The position numbers were made by a program, and so were the translations under genes. A model generated the notes under the pieces. That model was not told the DNA's origin, did not search any database, and saw only the letters and a program-made list of their open reading frames with translations. This document shows, piece by piece, positions 27,571 through 35,936 of a stretch of 64,000 nt of DNA. Location: positions 62,001-126,000 of the forward strand of contig CAMCMU010000004.1 of assembly GCA_945876035.1 (NCBI GenBank), written 5' to 3'. This stretch comes from Schlesneria paludicola DSM 18645 (GTDB taxonomy: Bacteria; Planctomycetota; Planctomycetia; Planctomycetales; Planctomycetaceae). Each line of letters opens with the position of its first letter. Position 1 is the first letter of the stretch.

Positions 27571-29463
27571 ATGAAAATTTGGTTTAACAAAGTTCACGAA
27601 GCCAAACGCGTGCTGATCGAATCGGACTCGGCCGAGATTCGGATCGGACGCGATCCGTCGAACATCATCGTGTTGCACAGTCCACTCGTTTCGAAGCGAC
27701 ATGCTGTGGTGACGCGTGAGCAGGGCCAGTTAAAGTTAGCGAACATCGGGGTCAACGGATGCCTTGTCGGCGATCAAGAAGTTCTGGGGGGCAGTTCGAT
27801 CCTGTTCAAGGCCGGCGAGACCGTCCGTATCTGGCCGTTCTCGCTGACGTTTGAGTCGGACGAGGTCTCGGCCATCAGTGCTCCGGCATTGGAGTCTCAT
27901 CTGCGGTCGATCATGTGTGATCTGAATCAGCGGGTTCACAAAAAGTTGCTCGAACGACTCGACCTGTACGAGATCGAGAACGAGCGCACGAGCGATGCCG
28001 ATACGATCGTATTGTTGGAACGCAACATCGAGGACGTCTGCCGCGAACTCAATCTGTTTGGCAACGAGAATGAGCCGCTTCTGGAGGAGATCGTCGGTCT
28101 GACGCTCCGCGATCTGCTGATCAATCAGCTGATTCTGGAAGGGGGCGATGTCGGTTTAGACCTGCTCGCGCGATTGACCTACAACGAGTTCGATCTGCCC
28201 GCGACACTGATCCCCGAACGCGAGACCGAACTGCAAAACCTGCTGATCTTCGCCCGCGAACGGCTGAAACTCGAAAATTTGCCCGACCTCAGTGCGCAGA
28301 TTAGCCACGTCGAGCGGATGTTTGCGGATCTGTTTCCATTTGTCAGGCCGCACTTGCATCGGGAGTTGCGAAAGTACGTGATTTTGAGGTCGTTGAAAAA
28401 GGATTTGAAGGACACGGTGTTCGGATACGGCCCGCTGCAAGACCTGCTCCGTGCCCCGACCATCAGCGAAATCATGGTCGTCAAGAGTGATCAGATCTTT
28501 GTGGAAAAAGACGGCGTGCTGGAGCTTTCGGGGCGGCGATTCATCTCGGACAAGGTGACCGAAAGCATCGTCGAGCGGATCGTCGCGCAGGTCGGTCGTC
28601 GCATCGACAAGAGCCAACCGCTGGTGGACGCCCGCCTGCCGGATGGCTCACGTGTGAATGCCATTATCCCGCCACTGGCCGTGCGCGGTCCGTGCCTCAC
28701 GATCCGCAAATTTCCCGCTCATCGCTTCACCGTGGATGACCTGATTGAGCGAGGTTCCATCACCTCATCCGCCGCGATGTTTCTGCGTGCGTGCGTCATC
28801 GATCGCCGCAACATCCTGGTCAGCGGAGGGACCGGGACGGGTAAGACGACGATGCTCAATATCCTCTCCAGTTTTATCCCGGTGAAGGAGCGGATCGTAA
28901 CGATTGAGGACACGACCGAGCTACAACTTCACCAGGACCATGTGGTGACGCTCGAAAGCAAATCGGCCAACGTGGAAGGGGCGGGCGGATATTCGATCCG
29001 CGATTTGGTGAAGAACGCGTTACGCATGCGGCCGGATCGGATCATCGTCGGTGAGTGCCGCAGCGGCGAGGCGCTGGACATGCTGCAAGCCATGAACACC
29101 GGTCACGATGGCTCGATGACCACCGTTCATGCCAACAGCACAGAGGATGTGATTCAGCGTCTTGAGGTCCTCGTACTGATGGCTCTCGATCTACCAATCG
29201 TCTCGATTCACAGGCAGATTGCCAGTGCGATCGACATCGTCGTCCAGATCACTCGCTTGCCGGGTGGCCGACGCAAGGTGTCGCAGATTAGCGAGATTGC
29301 CGGCTATGACGCCGATCGCGGGCAATTGATCACACGCGAGATCTACAACGTGCGCGAGGGCCAGATCTTGCACCCGACTGGCTATCTTCCCAGCTTTGTC
29401 GATGCGCTGATTGCAAAGGACCTGCTCAAGCTGGAGTTCTTGTACGGAGGCGACGCGAAGTGA
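27571..29463 (+). CDS. FHA domain fused to CpaF/TadA-type secretion ATPase
   Basis: Hexameric ATPase that powers a Tad/type IV pilus-like or type II secretion machine. Residues about 20-95 form a forkhead-associated phosphopeptide-binding domain: IRIGRDPSNIIVLHSPLVSK and RHAVV, then NGCLVGD. Residues about 130-280 are an all-helical linker. The rest is a full CpaF: YGPLQDLLRAPTISEIMV, ARLPDGSRVNAIIPPLA, Walker A SGGTGTGKTTML at about 417-428, the ASP-box-like IVTIEDTTELQL, and the Walker B/His-box region with GECRSGEALDMLQAMNTGHD. The total is 630 residues. The stop overlaps the next start (GTGA). Fusion of FHA to CpaF implies control by Ser/Thr phosphorylation; that is inference. Confidence 0.93.
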   Translation: MKIWFNKVHEAKRVLIESDSAEIRIGRDPSNIIVLHSPLVSKRHAVVTREQGQLKLANIGVNGCLVGDQEVLGGSSILFKAGETVRIWPFSLTFESDEVSAISAPALESHLRSIMCDLNQRVHKKLLERLDLYEIENERTSDADTIVLLERNIEDVCRELNLFGNENEPLLEEIVGLTLRDLLINQLILEGGDVGLDLLARLTYNEFDLPATLIPERETELQNLLIFARERLKLENLPDLSAQISHVERMFADLFPFVRPHLHRELRKYVILRSLKKDLKDTVFGYGPLQDLLRAPTISEIMVVKSDQIFVEKDGVLELSGRRFISDKVTESIVERIVAQVGRRIDKSQPLVDARLPDGSRVNAIIPPLAVRGPCLTIRKFPAHRFTVDDLIERGSITSSAAMFLRACVIDRRNILVSGGTGTGKTTMLNILSSFIPVKERIVTIEDTTELQLHQDHVVTLESKSANVEGAGGYSIRDLVKNALRMRPDRIIVGECRSGEALDMLQAMNTGHDGSMTTVHANSTEDVIQRLEVLVLMALDLPIVSIHRQIASAIDIVVQITRLPGGRRKVSQISEIAGYDADRGQLITREIYNVREGQILHPTGYLPSFVDALIAKDLLKLEFLYGGDAK

Positions 29464-30308
29464 GTTTTGATGTCCTCCTCAGTTCGATGCTCTGTGGCGG
29501 TTCGATCGCCCTGCTGGTGTGGGCGGGCGAGCCCGCCTTTCAGCGGATTCTGGATGGCATGGAGGCAGATCATCGCGAGAAGCTCAAGCGGTTAAGGATC
29601 TACCCCTCGCATCTGCGCGCCAGCATCGTCGCCTGGTGGGCGTTTGTGATCGGGCAACTGCTGACGATGGGACTCGTGCTGGATGTCCCTGTCCTCGGAT
29701 TCCTCGTGTCGCTGCTGCTGTTGCTGGGTCCGTGGTTTTTGTTGCAGCGGTGGACTCAGCAGCGACGGGCGATGATCGAAGATCAGTTAGCCGATTCGAT
29801 GGTCTCGCTGTCGGGTGCCATCAAGGCGGGCCTGTCGTTGGCGCAGGCACTCGAAATTCTGGCGAAGCAAAGTCCGGCACCGATCAGCCAAGAGTTCGGT
29901 CAGATGGTGGCCGAATATCAGATGGGTAAGACGCTGGAAAAGTGCCTCGACGAAGCGCGCACTCGACTACGGAGCGAGAACTTCGCGTTGTTCGCTGCCG
30001 CCATGCAAGCGAGTCGTGAGAGCGGCGGTAAGCTGAATGAAACGGTGGAGCGGATCGCGATCTCGGTCCGTGAAATGCAACGACTCGAGCGAAAAGTGTT
30101 GGCGGAGACGTCGCAAGCGCGCACGTCCGCGGTGTACATGGCTCTCGTTCCGATCGTGATCCTCGCGCTGTATTATTTCGTCGTGGATCCGGTGAACACC
30201 GAAAAACTGTTCACGACAGTTCTCGGTCAAATCTTTTTGTGTGTCTCGATCGTGCTCAATGTGACCGCCTATCTCTGGGCTCGGCACATTCTCAACCCGG
30301 ATATTTAA
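29460..30308 (+). CDS. Type II/IV secretion inner-membrane platform protein, TadB-like (T2SSF domain)
   Basis: Inner-membrane partner of the CpaF ATPase. The 282-residue protein begins at a GTG overlapping the previous stop by 4 bases. Membrane segments are near residues 1-20, 57-80, 83-100, 225-245 and 255-275. The cytoplasmic T2SSF domain lies between, with the family pattern LSGAIKAGLSLAQALEILAK and FALFAAAMQASRESGGKLNE. The C-terminus RTSAVYMALVPIVILALYYF is typical. No TadC follows, only a terminator-like hairpin and a convergent porin gene, so any second platform protein must be encoded elsewhere. Confidence 0.85.
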   Translation: MSFDVLLSSMLCGGSIALLVWAGEPAFQRILDGMEADHREKLKRLRIYPSHLRASIVAWWAFVIGQLLTMGLVLDVPVLGFLVSLLLLLGPWFLLQRWTQQRRAMIEDQLADSMVSLSGAIKAGLSLAQALEILAKQSPAPISQEFGQMVAEYQMGKTLEKCLDEARTRLRSENFALFAAAMQASRESGGKLNETVERIAISVREMQRLERKVLAETSQARTSAVYMALVPIVILALYYFVVDPVNTEKLFTTVLGQIFLCVSIVLNVTAYLWARHILNPDI

Positions 30309-30379
30309 TGGGGATATCGTCAACTCGGCCAACCGCCGCAGAGTTTGATGCCCGTCTGGCGTCCCCCATCAAAGCGAGT

Positions 30380-30413
30380 CGCCCCTCGGTCGCGTGTTTG
30401 CAATCGAGGGGCG
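30380..30413. terminator. Hairpin between convergent genes
   Basis: CGCCCCTCG (30380-30388) and CGAGGGGCG (30405-30413) pair around a 16-base loop, between the tadB-like stop and the porin stop. There is no long T-run, so a bidirectional terminator role is only probable. Confidence 0.5.
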
Positions 30414-30460
30414 GTTCCATCGCCTCGATTGTGGAGGCGGCGTGCGATCGAGTCTGTTCT

Positions 30461-32176
30461 CTAAAAATCGTGACACAGTCTCATGCCGAAGCCGTGAATC
30501 CCACCCACGCCGGAAGCGACGGAAGCGCCGTCTGGTTGAGTCGGTGAATTCCGATCCATGAAGACATAGTTGGCCTGAATCTTCATGTTGGGATTGAGAA
30601 ACCAGTTTACGCCGGCCGTGTAGTCATCAATTCTTCCCCCGGTGATACCGCTGTCGTTGAGATCGAGGTTGGAGTAACGGGCTAGGATTTGCCACGCCCC
30701 CCAGCCCTGTTCGGCACAGTCCTCGGGGCACCATCGTGAATTACGGAACGGAATTACGCGGCCGAACACTCCCGCTTTCTTGTCGTACGCGCGGTGCTCA
30801 CCCGTTAGAAAATAAGAGGCCATGACGTAGTAACCGTTGGTGAAATACGTTCCGTGGTTGCCGCTGAGGTTGGTGGCGTTGCTGTTGGTCGAAGCGATGT
30901 ACTCGGATTGCAACTGGAATGAGCCGAGAACCATCGACATTTCAGCCGCATACAGATTTTCATCGTCGGTGACGAACGTACCACTGTCGGCAAACACCGG
31001 ATTCAAGGCGCCCGGGCCGTTTCGCAGCGAGCCACGACTGCGGATCCGTCGGATCTTATCCAAGGGATCGCGATTACTGTAAGAACCACCAACGTGCAAC
31101 AATTTCCGGCCTTCGTCCTCATCCCATAACAGATAGACTAATCGGCTGGTCCAAGCATAAGCCCCGTCATCGGCCGCATAGGCAAACGGGTTCACCGAAT
31201 TTTTGAACACGCCGGTTTGCCACCAGCCGCGATCGTCTTCACCGAAGTTGTTGTAGGCGGAGGCACCGAGCGAAAACCCGTTGTTGTTCGGCCCGGTGTA
31301 GGCATCTTGATTAAAGGACCGTTCCATCAAATCGAGATGGCGACTGCTCGTCAGATGCTCCAATCCGATCGGCTCCTTTTGCAACCCGACCTTCACATTG
31401 CCGACGATCGGCGTTTCGTGAAATGTGAAGTACCCGTCGGTCGGAGCGGTGACTTGGATCACATTCGAGGCGCTGGCCGGAGTTCCCGGATTGTCGTTCA
31501 CGCTGTTCACGAAGTCGTATTCGACGACGTAGTCGATTGTCTTATAGATTGTTCCGTCAGCCCGCAGACGAGCCCGGCGAAAATCGGTGGCATCCCGACT
31601 GCCCGCACCGTTGACGGCTCCAAACGCTGCCGGGTTGTTTTGCAGCCAAATCGTATCGATCTGAGTCCGTCCGCCGATATGAAACGCAAAGTTTTTGTCG
31701 CCGGATTCAAAATTCAGTTGGTTTTTCCAACTGGCTTTGAAGGCTTTGGGGTCCGACTTGTCGCCTTTCGGTTTGTCACCCTCCTTTTTTCCGATCTCTG
31801 AAAGTTGATCGCGAAACAGGATGTTTTCCTCCTGCTGCAAGGCGAGTCGCTGCTCGAGATCTCTGAGGCGATCTTCGAGCGACATCTCCGCAGGGCTCGA
31901 TGAAATCTCGGCCAAGTCGATTTGTAGAATCTTCGCCGTGGTGCCGTCATCCGTTTCTTCCTCGTTCGTGAGATCCTCATCGAGGACGGCACGCGGGGTA
32001 CCAGCAGCGGATTTGTGAGACTCACCGGAAGGCGTGTGGCCTGCGGTCACGGCGGACACCGGTCGCGATGGTTTTCTGGCCTCCTGCCCAGGACCATCCG
32101 TCGCGGAAAGACAGAGACAGAATCCCGTCACAAGTTTTGCTAACAATGGCCATCGTTTGGAGGATTTTGGTAACAT
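30461..32176 (-). CDS. Phosphate-selective porin (OprP/OprO family) with N-terminal coiled coil
   Basis: Outer-membrane beta-barrel for anion (phosphate or polyphosphate) uptake. The 571-residue protein has a signal peptide (about 1-30), a Ser/Thr/Glu-rich linker and a coiled coil at about 99-129 (LEDRLRDLEQRLALQQEEN). The coiled coil probably binds the cell wall or trimerises. The barrel follows with alternating strands, for example FHIGGRTQIDTIWLQ, RRARLRADGTIYKTIDYVVE, GLQKEPIGLEHLTSSRHLD and the end motif MKIQANYVFMDRN; the C-terminus ends in Phe as barrels do. Selectivity for phosphate is family-based. A six-copy heptamer array lies 15 bases before its start codon and may control expression. 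Confidence 0.88.
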   Translation of the reverse strand: MLPKSSKRWPLLAKLVTGFCLCLSATDGPGQEARKPSRPVSAVTAGHTPSGESHKSAAGTPRAVLDEDLTNEEETDDGTTAKILQIDLAEISSSPAEMSLEDRLRDLEQRLALQQEENILFRDQLSEIGKKEGDKPKGDKSDPKAFKASWKNQLNFESGDKNFAFHIGGRTQIDTIWLQNNPAAFGAVNGAGSRDATDFRRARLRADGTIYKTIDYVVEYDFVNSVNDNPGTPASASNVIQVTAPTDGYFTFHETPIVGNVKVGLQKEPIGLEHLTSSRHLDLMERSFNQDAYTGPNNNGFSLGASAYNNFGEDDRGWWQTGVFKNSVNPFAYAADDGAYAWTSRLVYLLWDEDEGRKLLHVGGSYSNRDPLDKIRRIRSRGSLRNGPGALNPVFADSGTFVTDDENLYAAEMSMVLGSFQLQSEYIASTNSNATNLSGNHGTYFTNGYYVMASYFLTGEHRAYDKKAGVFGRVIPFRNSRWCPEDCAEQGWGAWQILARYSNLDLNDSGITGGRIDDYTAGVNWFLNPNMKIQANYVFMDRNSPTQPDGASVASGVGGIHGFGMRLCHDF

Positions 32177-32190
32177 TCAAAAAGCCTACT

Positions 32191-32232
32191 GGTTCATGGT
32201 TCATGGTTCATGGTTCATGGTTCATGGTTCAT
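32191..32232. repeat. Six perfect tandem copies of a 7-bp unit at the porin start
   Basis: GGTTCAT repeated six times on the plus strand (ATGAACC on the coding strand of the porin), ending 15 bases upstream of the porin ATG. Each unit carries an ATG. The four upstream ATGs read MNHEP and stop, the fifth (32204) opens a 60-codon frame overlapping the porin start, and the last (32197) reads MNQ and stops. Such simple repeats change copy number easily, so phase variation or decoy initiation is possible. Confidence 0.85.
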
Positions 32233-32601
32233 GGGTGTTTGTATCGGATGTATCGATCCTGCTGATTCAGTCGGAATTGTTGATTTTTCGGGTTGATCTT
32301 GTTGGGGCGAATGTCGCGGCTAGAAACGTCGCCAGACAAGAGCGACCGGGCTTCCATTGCGGCAGAAAATGCCGAACGCGTGTTCTGCACAAGCTTCGGA
32401 ATGCGGCGGAGAACTCGAACGTTCGCGCGAAAATGGCCTCGCACGCCGATCACGGAACGGCAACCGGCGAGGCGGTTTGTCAGCGCGCAACGGGTCTTCA
32501 ACGGAACCCGTCATCAATCCGTCGAGGCCACACGGGAGACGCTGTGAATTGGTCAACAGCGGTTTTCGTCGGAGCCAGACCGTTCCGTGGAGCCAGACCG
32601 T
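32233..32601. other. Spacer between porin and aldolase with an 18-bp direct duplication
   Basis: About 370 bp without a supported gene; it probably holds the porin promoter. Its end contains two adjacent copies of GGAGCCAGACCGTTCCGT (32571-32588, and 32589-32606 with two differences), the second running over the aldolase stop codon. Confidence 0.5.
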
Positions 32602-33384
32602 TCAGTGGTGGTTCGCAAAAAACTTGGCGAATTCCTGTTTGGTCGCGGCGACACCGGCGACGATGAGTTTTGAATCACTGACCGGTGAGATCATCCGACA
32701 GCCCTTGTCGACGAGCATCTCGGCATGTTGAGGATCGATCGCCACGGCCGCCCAGCTCTTGCCAGAATTTCGACAGGCGGCAGCGACCCGATCAATCGCG
32801 GCAAGACACTTCTCATGAAAGAATTGCCCGGTGACTCCCAGACTTTGGCTCAAATCGACCGGCCCCAGAAACAACGCATCGACACCCTCGATCGCCGCAA
32901 TAGCCTCGCACTCGGCCACGGATTGCGAGGTCTCAATCTGGATCGCAACGAAGGATTCCTCATTGGCGCGTCGAATGAATTCGGTCACAGGCAACATGGT
33001 GAACTGGGCATCCCAGCCGCCGGTGTTCATGCCGCGATTTCCCCGAGGAGCAAATTTTGTCCATTGCACGAACTCTTCTGCCTGCGCGGCAGAATAAATT
33101 TGAGCCGCCATGACGCCGCTGGAGCCGGCTTCCAGACAACGCGTTGCAATCGCATAATCGGTGGGAGCAATCCGGCAGAAAGTATCCAACCCGTGAACGC
33201 GTGCCACAGCAGTCGCCACTTCCAATTCGCTAATCGTCATGCCCGTATGTTCGAAATCGAACCACAGCCCGTGGAAGCCGCCGCTCATGCCGATGATGTT
33301 GACCAGATTTTGATGCCAGACTCGGCCGATACTACAAATCATGGCGGTTTCGCCGGCGGCCAGTCGTTGCTTAAGGGTTCGCAT
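32602..33384 (-). CDS. HpcH/HpaI aldolase/citrate lyase family protein
   Basis: Class II metal-dependent pyruvate aldolase; family members cleave 4-hydroxy-2-oxo-acids such as 2-keto-3-deoxy-L-rhamnonate or 2,4-dihydroxyhept-2-ene-1,7-dioate. The ATG at 33384 (MRTLKQRLAAGETAM) gives 260 residues, the usual length. Visible active-site elements are FHGLWFDFEHTGM, the Arg/Gln region GVMAAQIYSAAQAEEFVQW, the metal-binding Glu in VAIQIETSQSVAECE, and the Asp in VDALFLGPVDLSQSLG. An ATG 17 codons upstream is possible but precedes a Pro-rich stretch. The substrate is not predictable. Confidence 0.88.
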   Translation of the reverse strand: MRTLKQRLAAGETAMICSIGRVWHQNLVNIIGMSGGFHGLWFDFEHTGMTISELEVATAVARVHGLDTFCRIAPTDYAIATRCLEAGSSGVMAAQIYSAAQAEEFVQWTKFAPRGNRGMNTGGWDAQFTMLPVTEFIRRANEESFVAIQIETSQSVAECEAIAAIEGVDALFLGPVDLSQSLGVTGQFFHEKCLAAIDRVAAACRNSGKSWAAVAIDPQHAEMLVDKGCRMISPVSDSKLIVAGVAATKQEFAKFFANHH

Positions 33385-33633
33385 AATTCTCGGGGGCCTT
33401 GGGTTGAAGTTGCCGGTGTCCGGAGTGCCAGTCATCCCATTTTTCGGGAAACGGCACCGCTGATGTCGAAGGGTTTAGATCGTCATTTTGGCGTGGCTCA
33501 TGAGCATATTCGAAATTTGCCCAAAATTCACGCGTACTTCAAAGTTGCAAATAGTGTTGTTGTTGTCGTAACCTTGTAAGGAGCTTGTGTTTTTTTCGTC
33601 CGTTATGAGTGACTGGTTTTGTGGAGCGTTTGC

Positions 33634-34524
33634 ATGTCGACGGTGTTGGTCGTTGATGACTCGCCGATTGACCGGCAACTGGTGATCGGTTTGCTGAAGC
33701 AGGGAACCGATTGGACGGTCACTGAGGCCAGTGACGGGACCGTCGCGCTGGAATCGATTCTGCAGAGTCCTCCGGACATCGTCGTCACCGATCTTCAAAT
33801 GCCGGGGATGACGGGTTTGGAACTTCTGCTTGCCATTCGCAAAAAATTCTCGCGAATTCCTGTGATTGTGATGACCGGTCGCGGCACCGAAGAAATTGCG
33901 GTTGAAGCGTTGCATTCCGGGGCTTCGAGTTACGTCCCCAAACGTGCCCTGGCAACAACGCTTGTGGATACGGTGCAACGCGTCCTCGTCTCTTGCCGAG
34001 ATGATCGCCTGCGTTCTAATTTGATGAAATGCTTGTCCGTTCGGAGTGAGTCGTTTGTGATTGAAAACGATGTCAACTTGCTCCTCTCGTTATCGAGGTA
34101 TGTGCAACATGCGCTGGCCGATTCGTGGGGTTTGGAACGGACGGATCACTTGAGAGTCGGTACGGCGTTAGAAGAAGCGTTGCTCAACGCGTTGTATCAT
34201 GGAAATCTGGGCGTTAGTTCGAAACTGAAAGAAGAGGATCACGACGCCTTTTACATGCAGGCCAACCAGCGAAAAATTTCCGCGCCGTGGCAGGAACGTC
34301 GGGTTCGGGTGGACGTGCAGGTCACCTCTTCCGAAATGGTGGTGATCATCAAGGATGAGGGAGAGGGTTTTGATCCTGCTGCGTTGCCCGATCCAACCGA
34401 CGCCGAGAACATTGACCGGCCCTGCGGTCGAGGCGTGATGCTCATGCGGGCGTTCATGGATGAAGTCCGCTATAACGCGCGCGGCAACGAGGTGACTCTG
34501 ATTCGTAAGCGTGTTCGCAAGTAG
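33634..34524 (+). CDS. Response regulator receiver domain fused to RsbW-like HATPase domain
   Basis: A signalling protein with an unusual output. Residues 1-120 are a receiver: Asp8/Asp9 (VLVVDDSP), phospho-acceptor Asp53 (VVTDLQMPG), Thr81 and Lys103. After a linker, residues about 170-296 form a serine-kinase-type histidine-kinase-like ATPase. Its N-box is GTALEEALLNALYHGNL and its ATP-lid glycines are DEGEGFDPAALPD and RPCGRGVMLMRAFMDEVRYN, as in anti-sigma factors (RsbW/SpoIIAB). The ATG at 33634 has GGAG upstream and gives 296 residues. Phosphorylation would gate the anti-sigma kinase; partners (sigma factor, anti-anti-sigma) are not in the window. Confidence 0.88.
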   Translation: MSTVLVVDDSPIDRQLVIGLLKQGTDWTVTEASDGTVALESILQSPPDIVVTDLQMPGMTGLELLLAIRKKFSRIPVIVMTGRGTEEIAVEALHSGASSYVPKRALATTLVDTVQRVLVSCRDDRLRSNLMKCLSVRSESFVIENDVNLLLSLSRYVQHALADSWGLERTDHLRVGTALEEALLNALYHGNLGVSSKLKEEDHDAFYMQANQRKISAPWQERRVRVDVQVTSSEMVVIIKDEGEGFDPAALPDPTDAENIDRPCGRGVMLMRAFMDEVRYNARGNEVTLIRKRVRK

Positions 34525-34562
34525 GCTCGCCAGTCTCTTGGGACGCGATTCGGAAGGAGTTC

Positions 34563-34628
34563 TGCCCCAGGCAGCACCTGTCCCAGGCAGCACCTGCTCC
34601 AGTGCAATACCTGCCCCAGTGCAACACA
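34563..34628. repeat. Four imperfect 16-17-bp tandem repeats
   Basis: Units at 34563-34578, 34579-34594, 34595-34611 and 34612-34628, of the form TGCCCCAGGCAGCACC / TGCCCCAGTGCAACAC. The first pair and the last pair resemble each other most. They lie just past the response-regulator stop and before a hairpin, in non-coding DNA. Confidence 0.8.
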
Positions 34629-34635
34629 CTGCGAC

Positions 34636-34674
34636 GCGTGGTTCCTCGAAGCATCCTTCCTCGAGGAACCACGC
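34636..34674. terminator. 14-bp perfect inverted repeat between convergent genes
   Basis: GCGTGGTTCCTCGA (34636-34649) and TCGAGGAACCACGC (34661-34674) around an 11-base loop. It is placed between the plus-strand response regulator and the minus-strand zincin-like gene, so a shared terminator is likely, although there is no clear T-run on either side. Confidence 0.6.
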
Positions 34675-34715
34675 TCTACAACGACAGCGGCCGACCCGGC
34701 ACGTCGGATGTGGAC

Positions 34716-35381
34716 TCAAACTCGGCCACGAGAAACGCGGAAGCCATATTCGGTGGCAAACCAATTCGCATAACGCTCACGCGCTGCGGAGTTCGTATTT
34801 CGTGTGTCATTCACGTGTCCGATCTCGTGGATCAGCACGTTGTTCAAATAAAAGTCTCGAATGGTTTCGGGGGTCCATTGTAAAAACCATTCTCCCCCCT
34901 CGCGAAACCACTTGCCGCCAAACATTTTTGCTTCAATGATTTGTGGCGGTGTGGGCGGATGCCGATATCTTTCGATCAGCGAGGATTCCATCGGATACAA
35001 GTAAACGTTCGGCCCCCATTGCATCCCGTACAGCGGAAATAATTGACGTTTACGCGTAATTCCACTGAACTGAATGACTTGAATATCACCGACGAAATTG
35101 GCAGGAAGTCGAGTCAACCGCTGGCGAACGTCTTCGATGCTGAGCGGATGAATGAATCCGGCGCCGGCCGGCTCAAAAATGTATTCAATCTGTGTCCTGT
35201 TCTGGGGCTCATGCCAAATTTCAGGTGCGTTGAATGTGTTTGTCGCGCGACCCCCTCCGACCGGACCGCGTTGACGGTACGCGGCGACTGGCCGAACGGA
35301 TCCGACGCGCGTCGACGTGGTGGCACGCAACGATCTTGGATGCGGTTGTTGACGAGGATTGGTGGATGTTCGCGAAGCCAT
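34716..35381 (-). CDS. Hypothetical protein with a zincin-type HExxH motif
   Basis: A 221-residue protein (ATG at 35381; an ATG 11 codons upstream is also possible). The C-terminal third holds NNVLIHEIGHVNDTRN: HEIGH is the zinc-binding and catalytic motif of zincin metallopeptidases, and the following Asn/Asp region could supply a third ligand. The N-terminus is Arg/Pro/Thr-rich and low-complexity, with no signal peptide. The middle has aromatic-rich beta segments (MQWGPNVYLYPME). No known peptidase family is recognised. Function as a peptidase is inferred from the motif only. Confidence 0.65.
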   Translation of the reverse strand: MASRTSTNPRQQPHPRSLRATTSTRVGSVRPVAAYRQRGPVGGGRATNTFNAPEIWHEPQNRTQIEYIFEPAGAGFIHPLSIEDVRQRLTRLPANFVGDIQVIQFSGITRKRQLFPLYGMQWGPNVYLYPMESSLIERYRHPPTPPQIIEAKMFGGKWFREGGEWFLQWTPETIRDFYLNNVLIHEIGHVNDTRNTNSAARERYANWFATEYGFRVSRGRV

Positions 35382-35936
35382 GATGCGACCTGATCTGAAT
35401 CCGCCGGAAACCATCTCCCGCGTCAGCCATCAAACAGCCTGCGAAGAAAGTCAAACAGACCACGGGAGGGAAAGAATGCGTGGTTACCGGCAAGTTCGAT
35501 AATGCTAGGCTTGTGGTATCACCGCGGACAACTGTACATTTTAAGTCCATATTCAAAAACACGTTAAGGAATATAAAACGATCCTCAGGTGTGTGCGGCG
35601 TGGAAAAGCCACCGACTCGAAGAGGCTCTGCCGCGGTCTAACTCTCCACCGAGGTGAAGGTTGTGCCTCTTGCGACACGCACGTTCCGCAATCCCCTATC
35701 CGTGAATAGGGCCGTTTTTGTTCACTAGAAAAAATAACTTGTTTATAGGTAATGGTTTATGTAATAAGCGTGCGTCGGTTATGCCTGTCGTTAGGGTTGT
35801 AGCGACAGCGTTGAAGCACCCACTTGAAAAAGAACGAATGGAGGACCGCCTGTTTCAATCCCACCGCTTGGCCGTTGCGATCGCGGAGTTTGTGTGGATC
35901 GGCCGACTCTGCGGGTCAGGCGAAATAGGGATTGTT
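35382..35936. other. Spacer of about 550 bp, partly AT-rich
   Basis: AT-rich stretches at about 35550-35580 (ATATTCAAAAACACG) and 35725-35765 look promoter-like. The plus-strand frame 35718-35954 has no recognisable features. No RNA gene is seen. Confidence 0.4.

Noticed and set aside
32191-32232. Extended porin start within the heptamer array
   Set aside because: The in-frame upstream ATG at 32197 meets a TAG after MNQ, so the porin must start at 32176 or later.
34563-34628. Possible CRISPR array
   Set aside because: The units are directly adjacent without spacers, so it is a simple tandem repeat.
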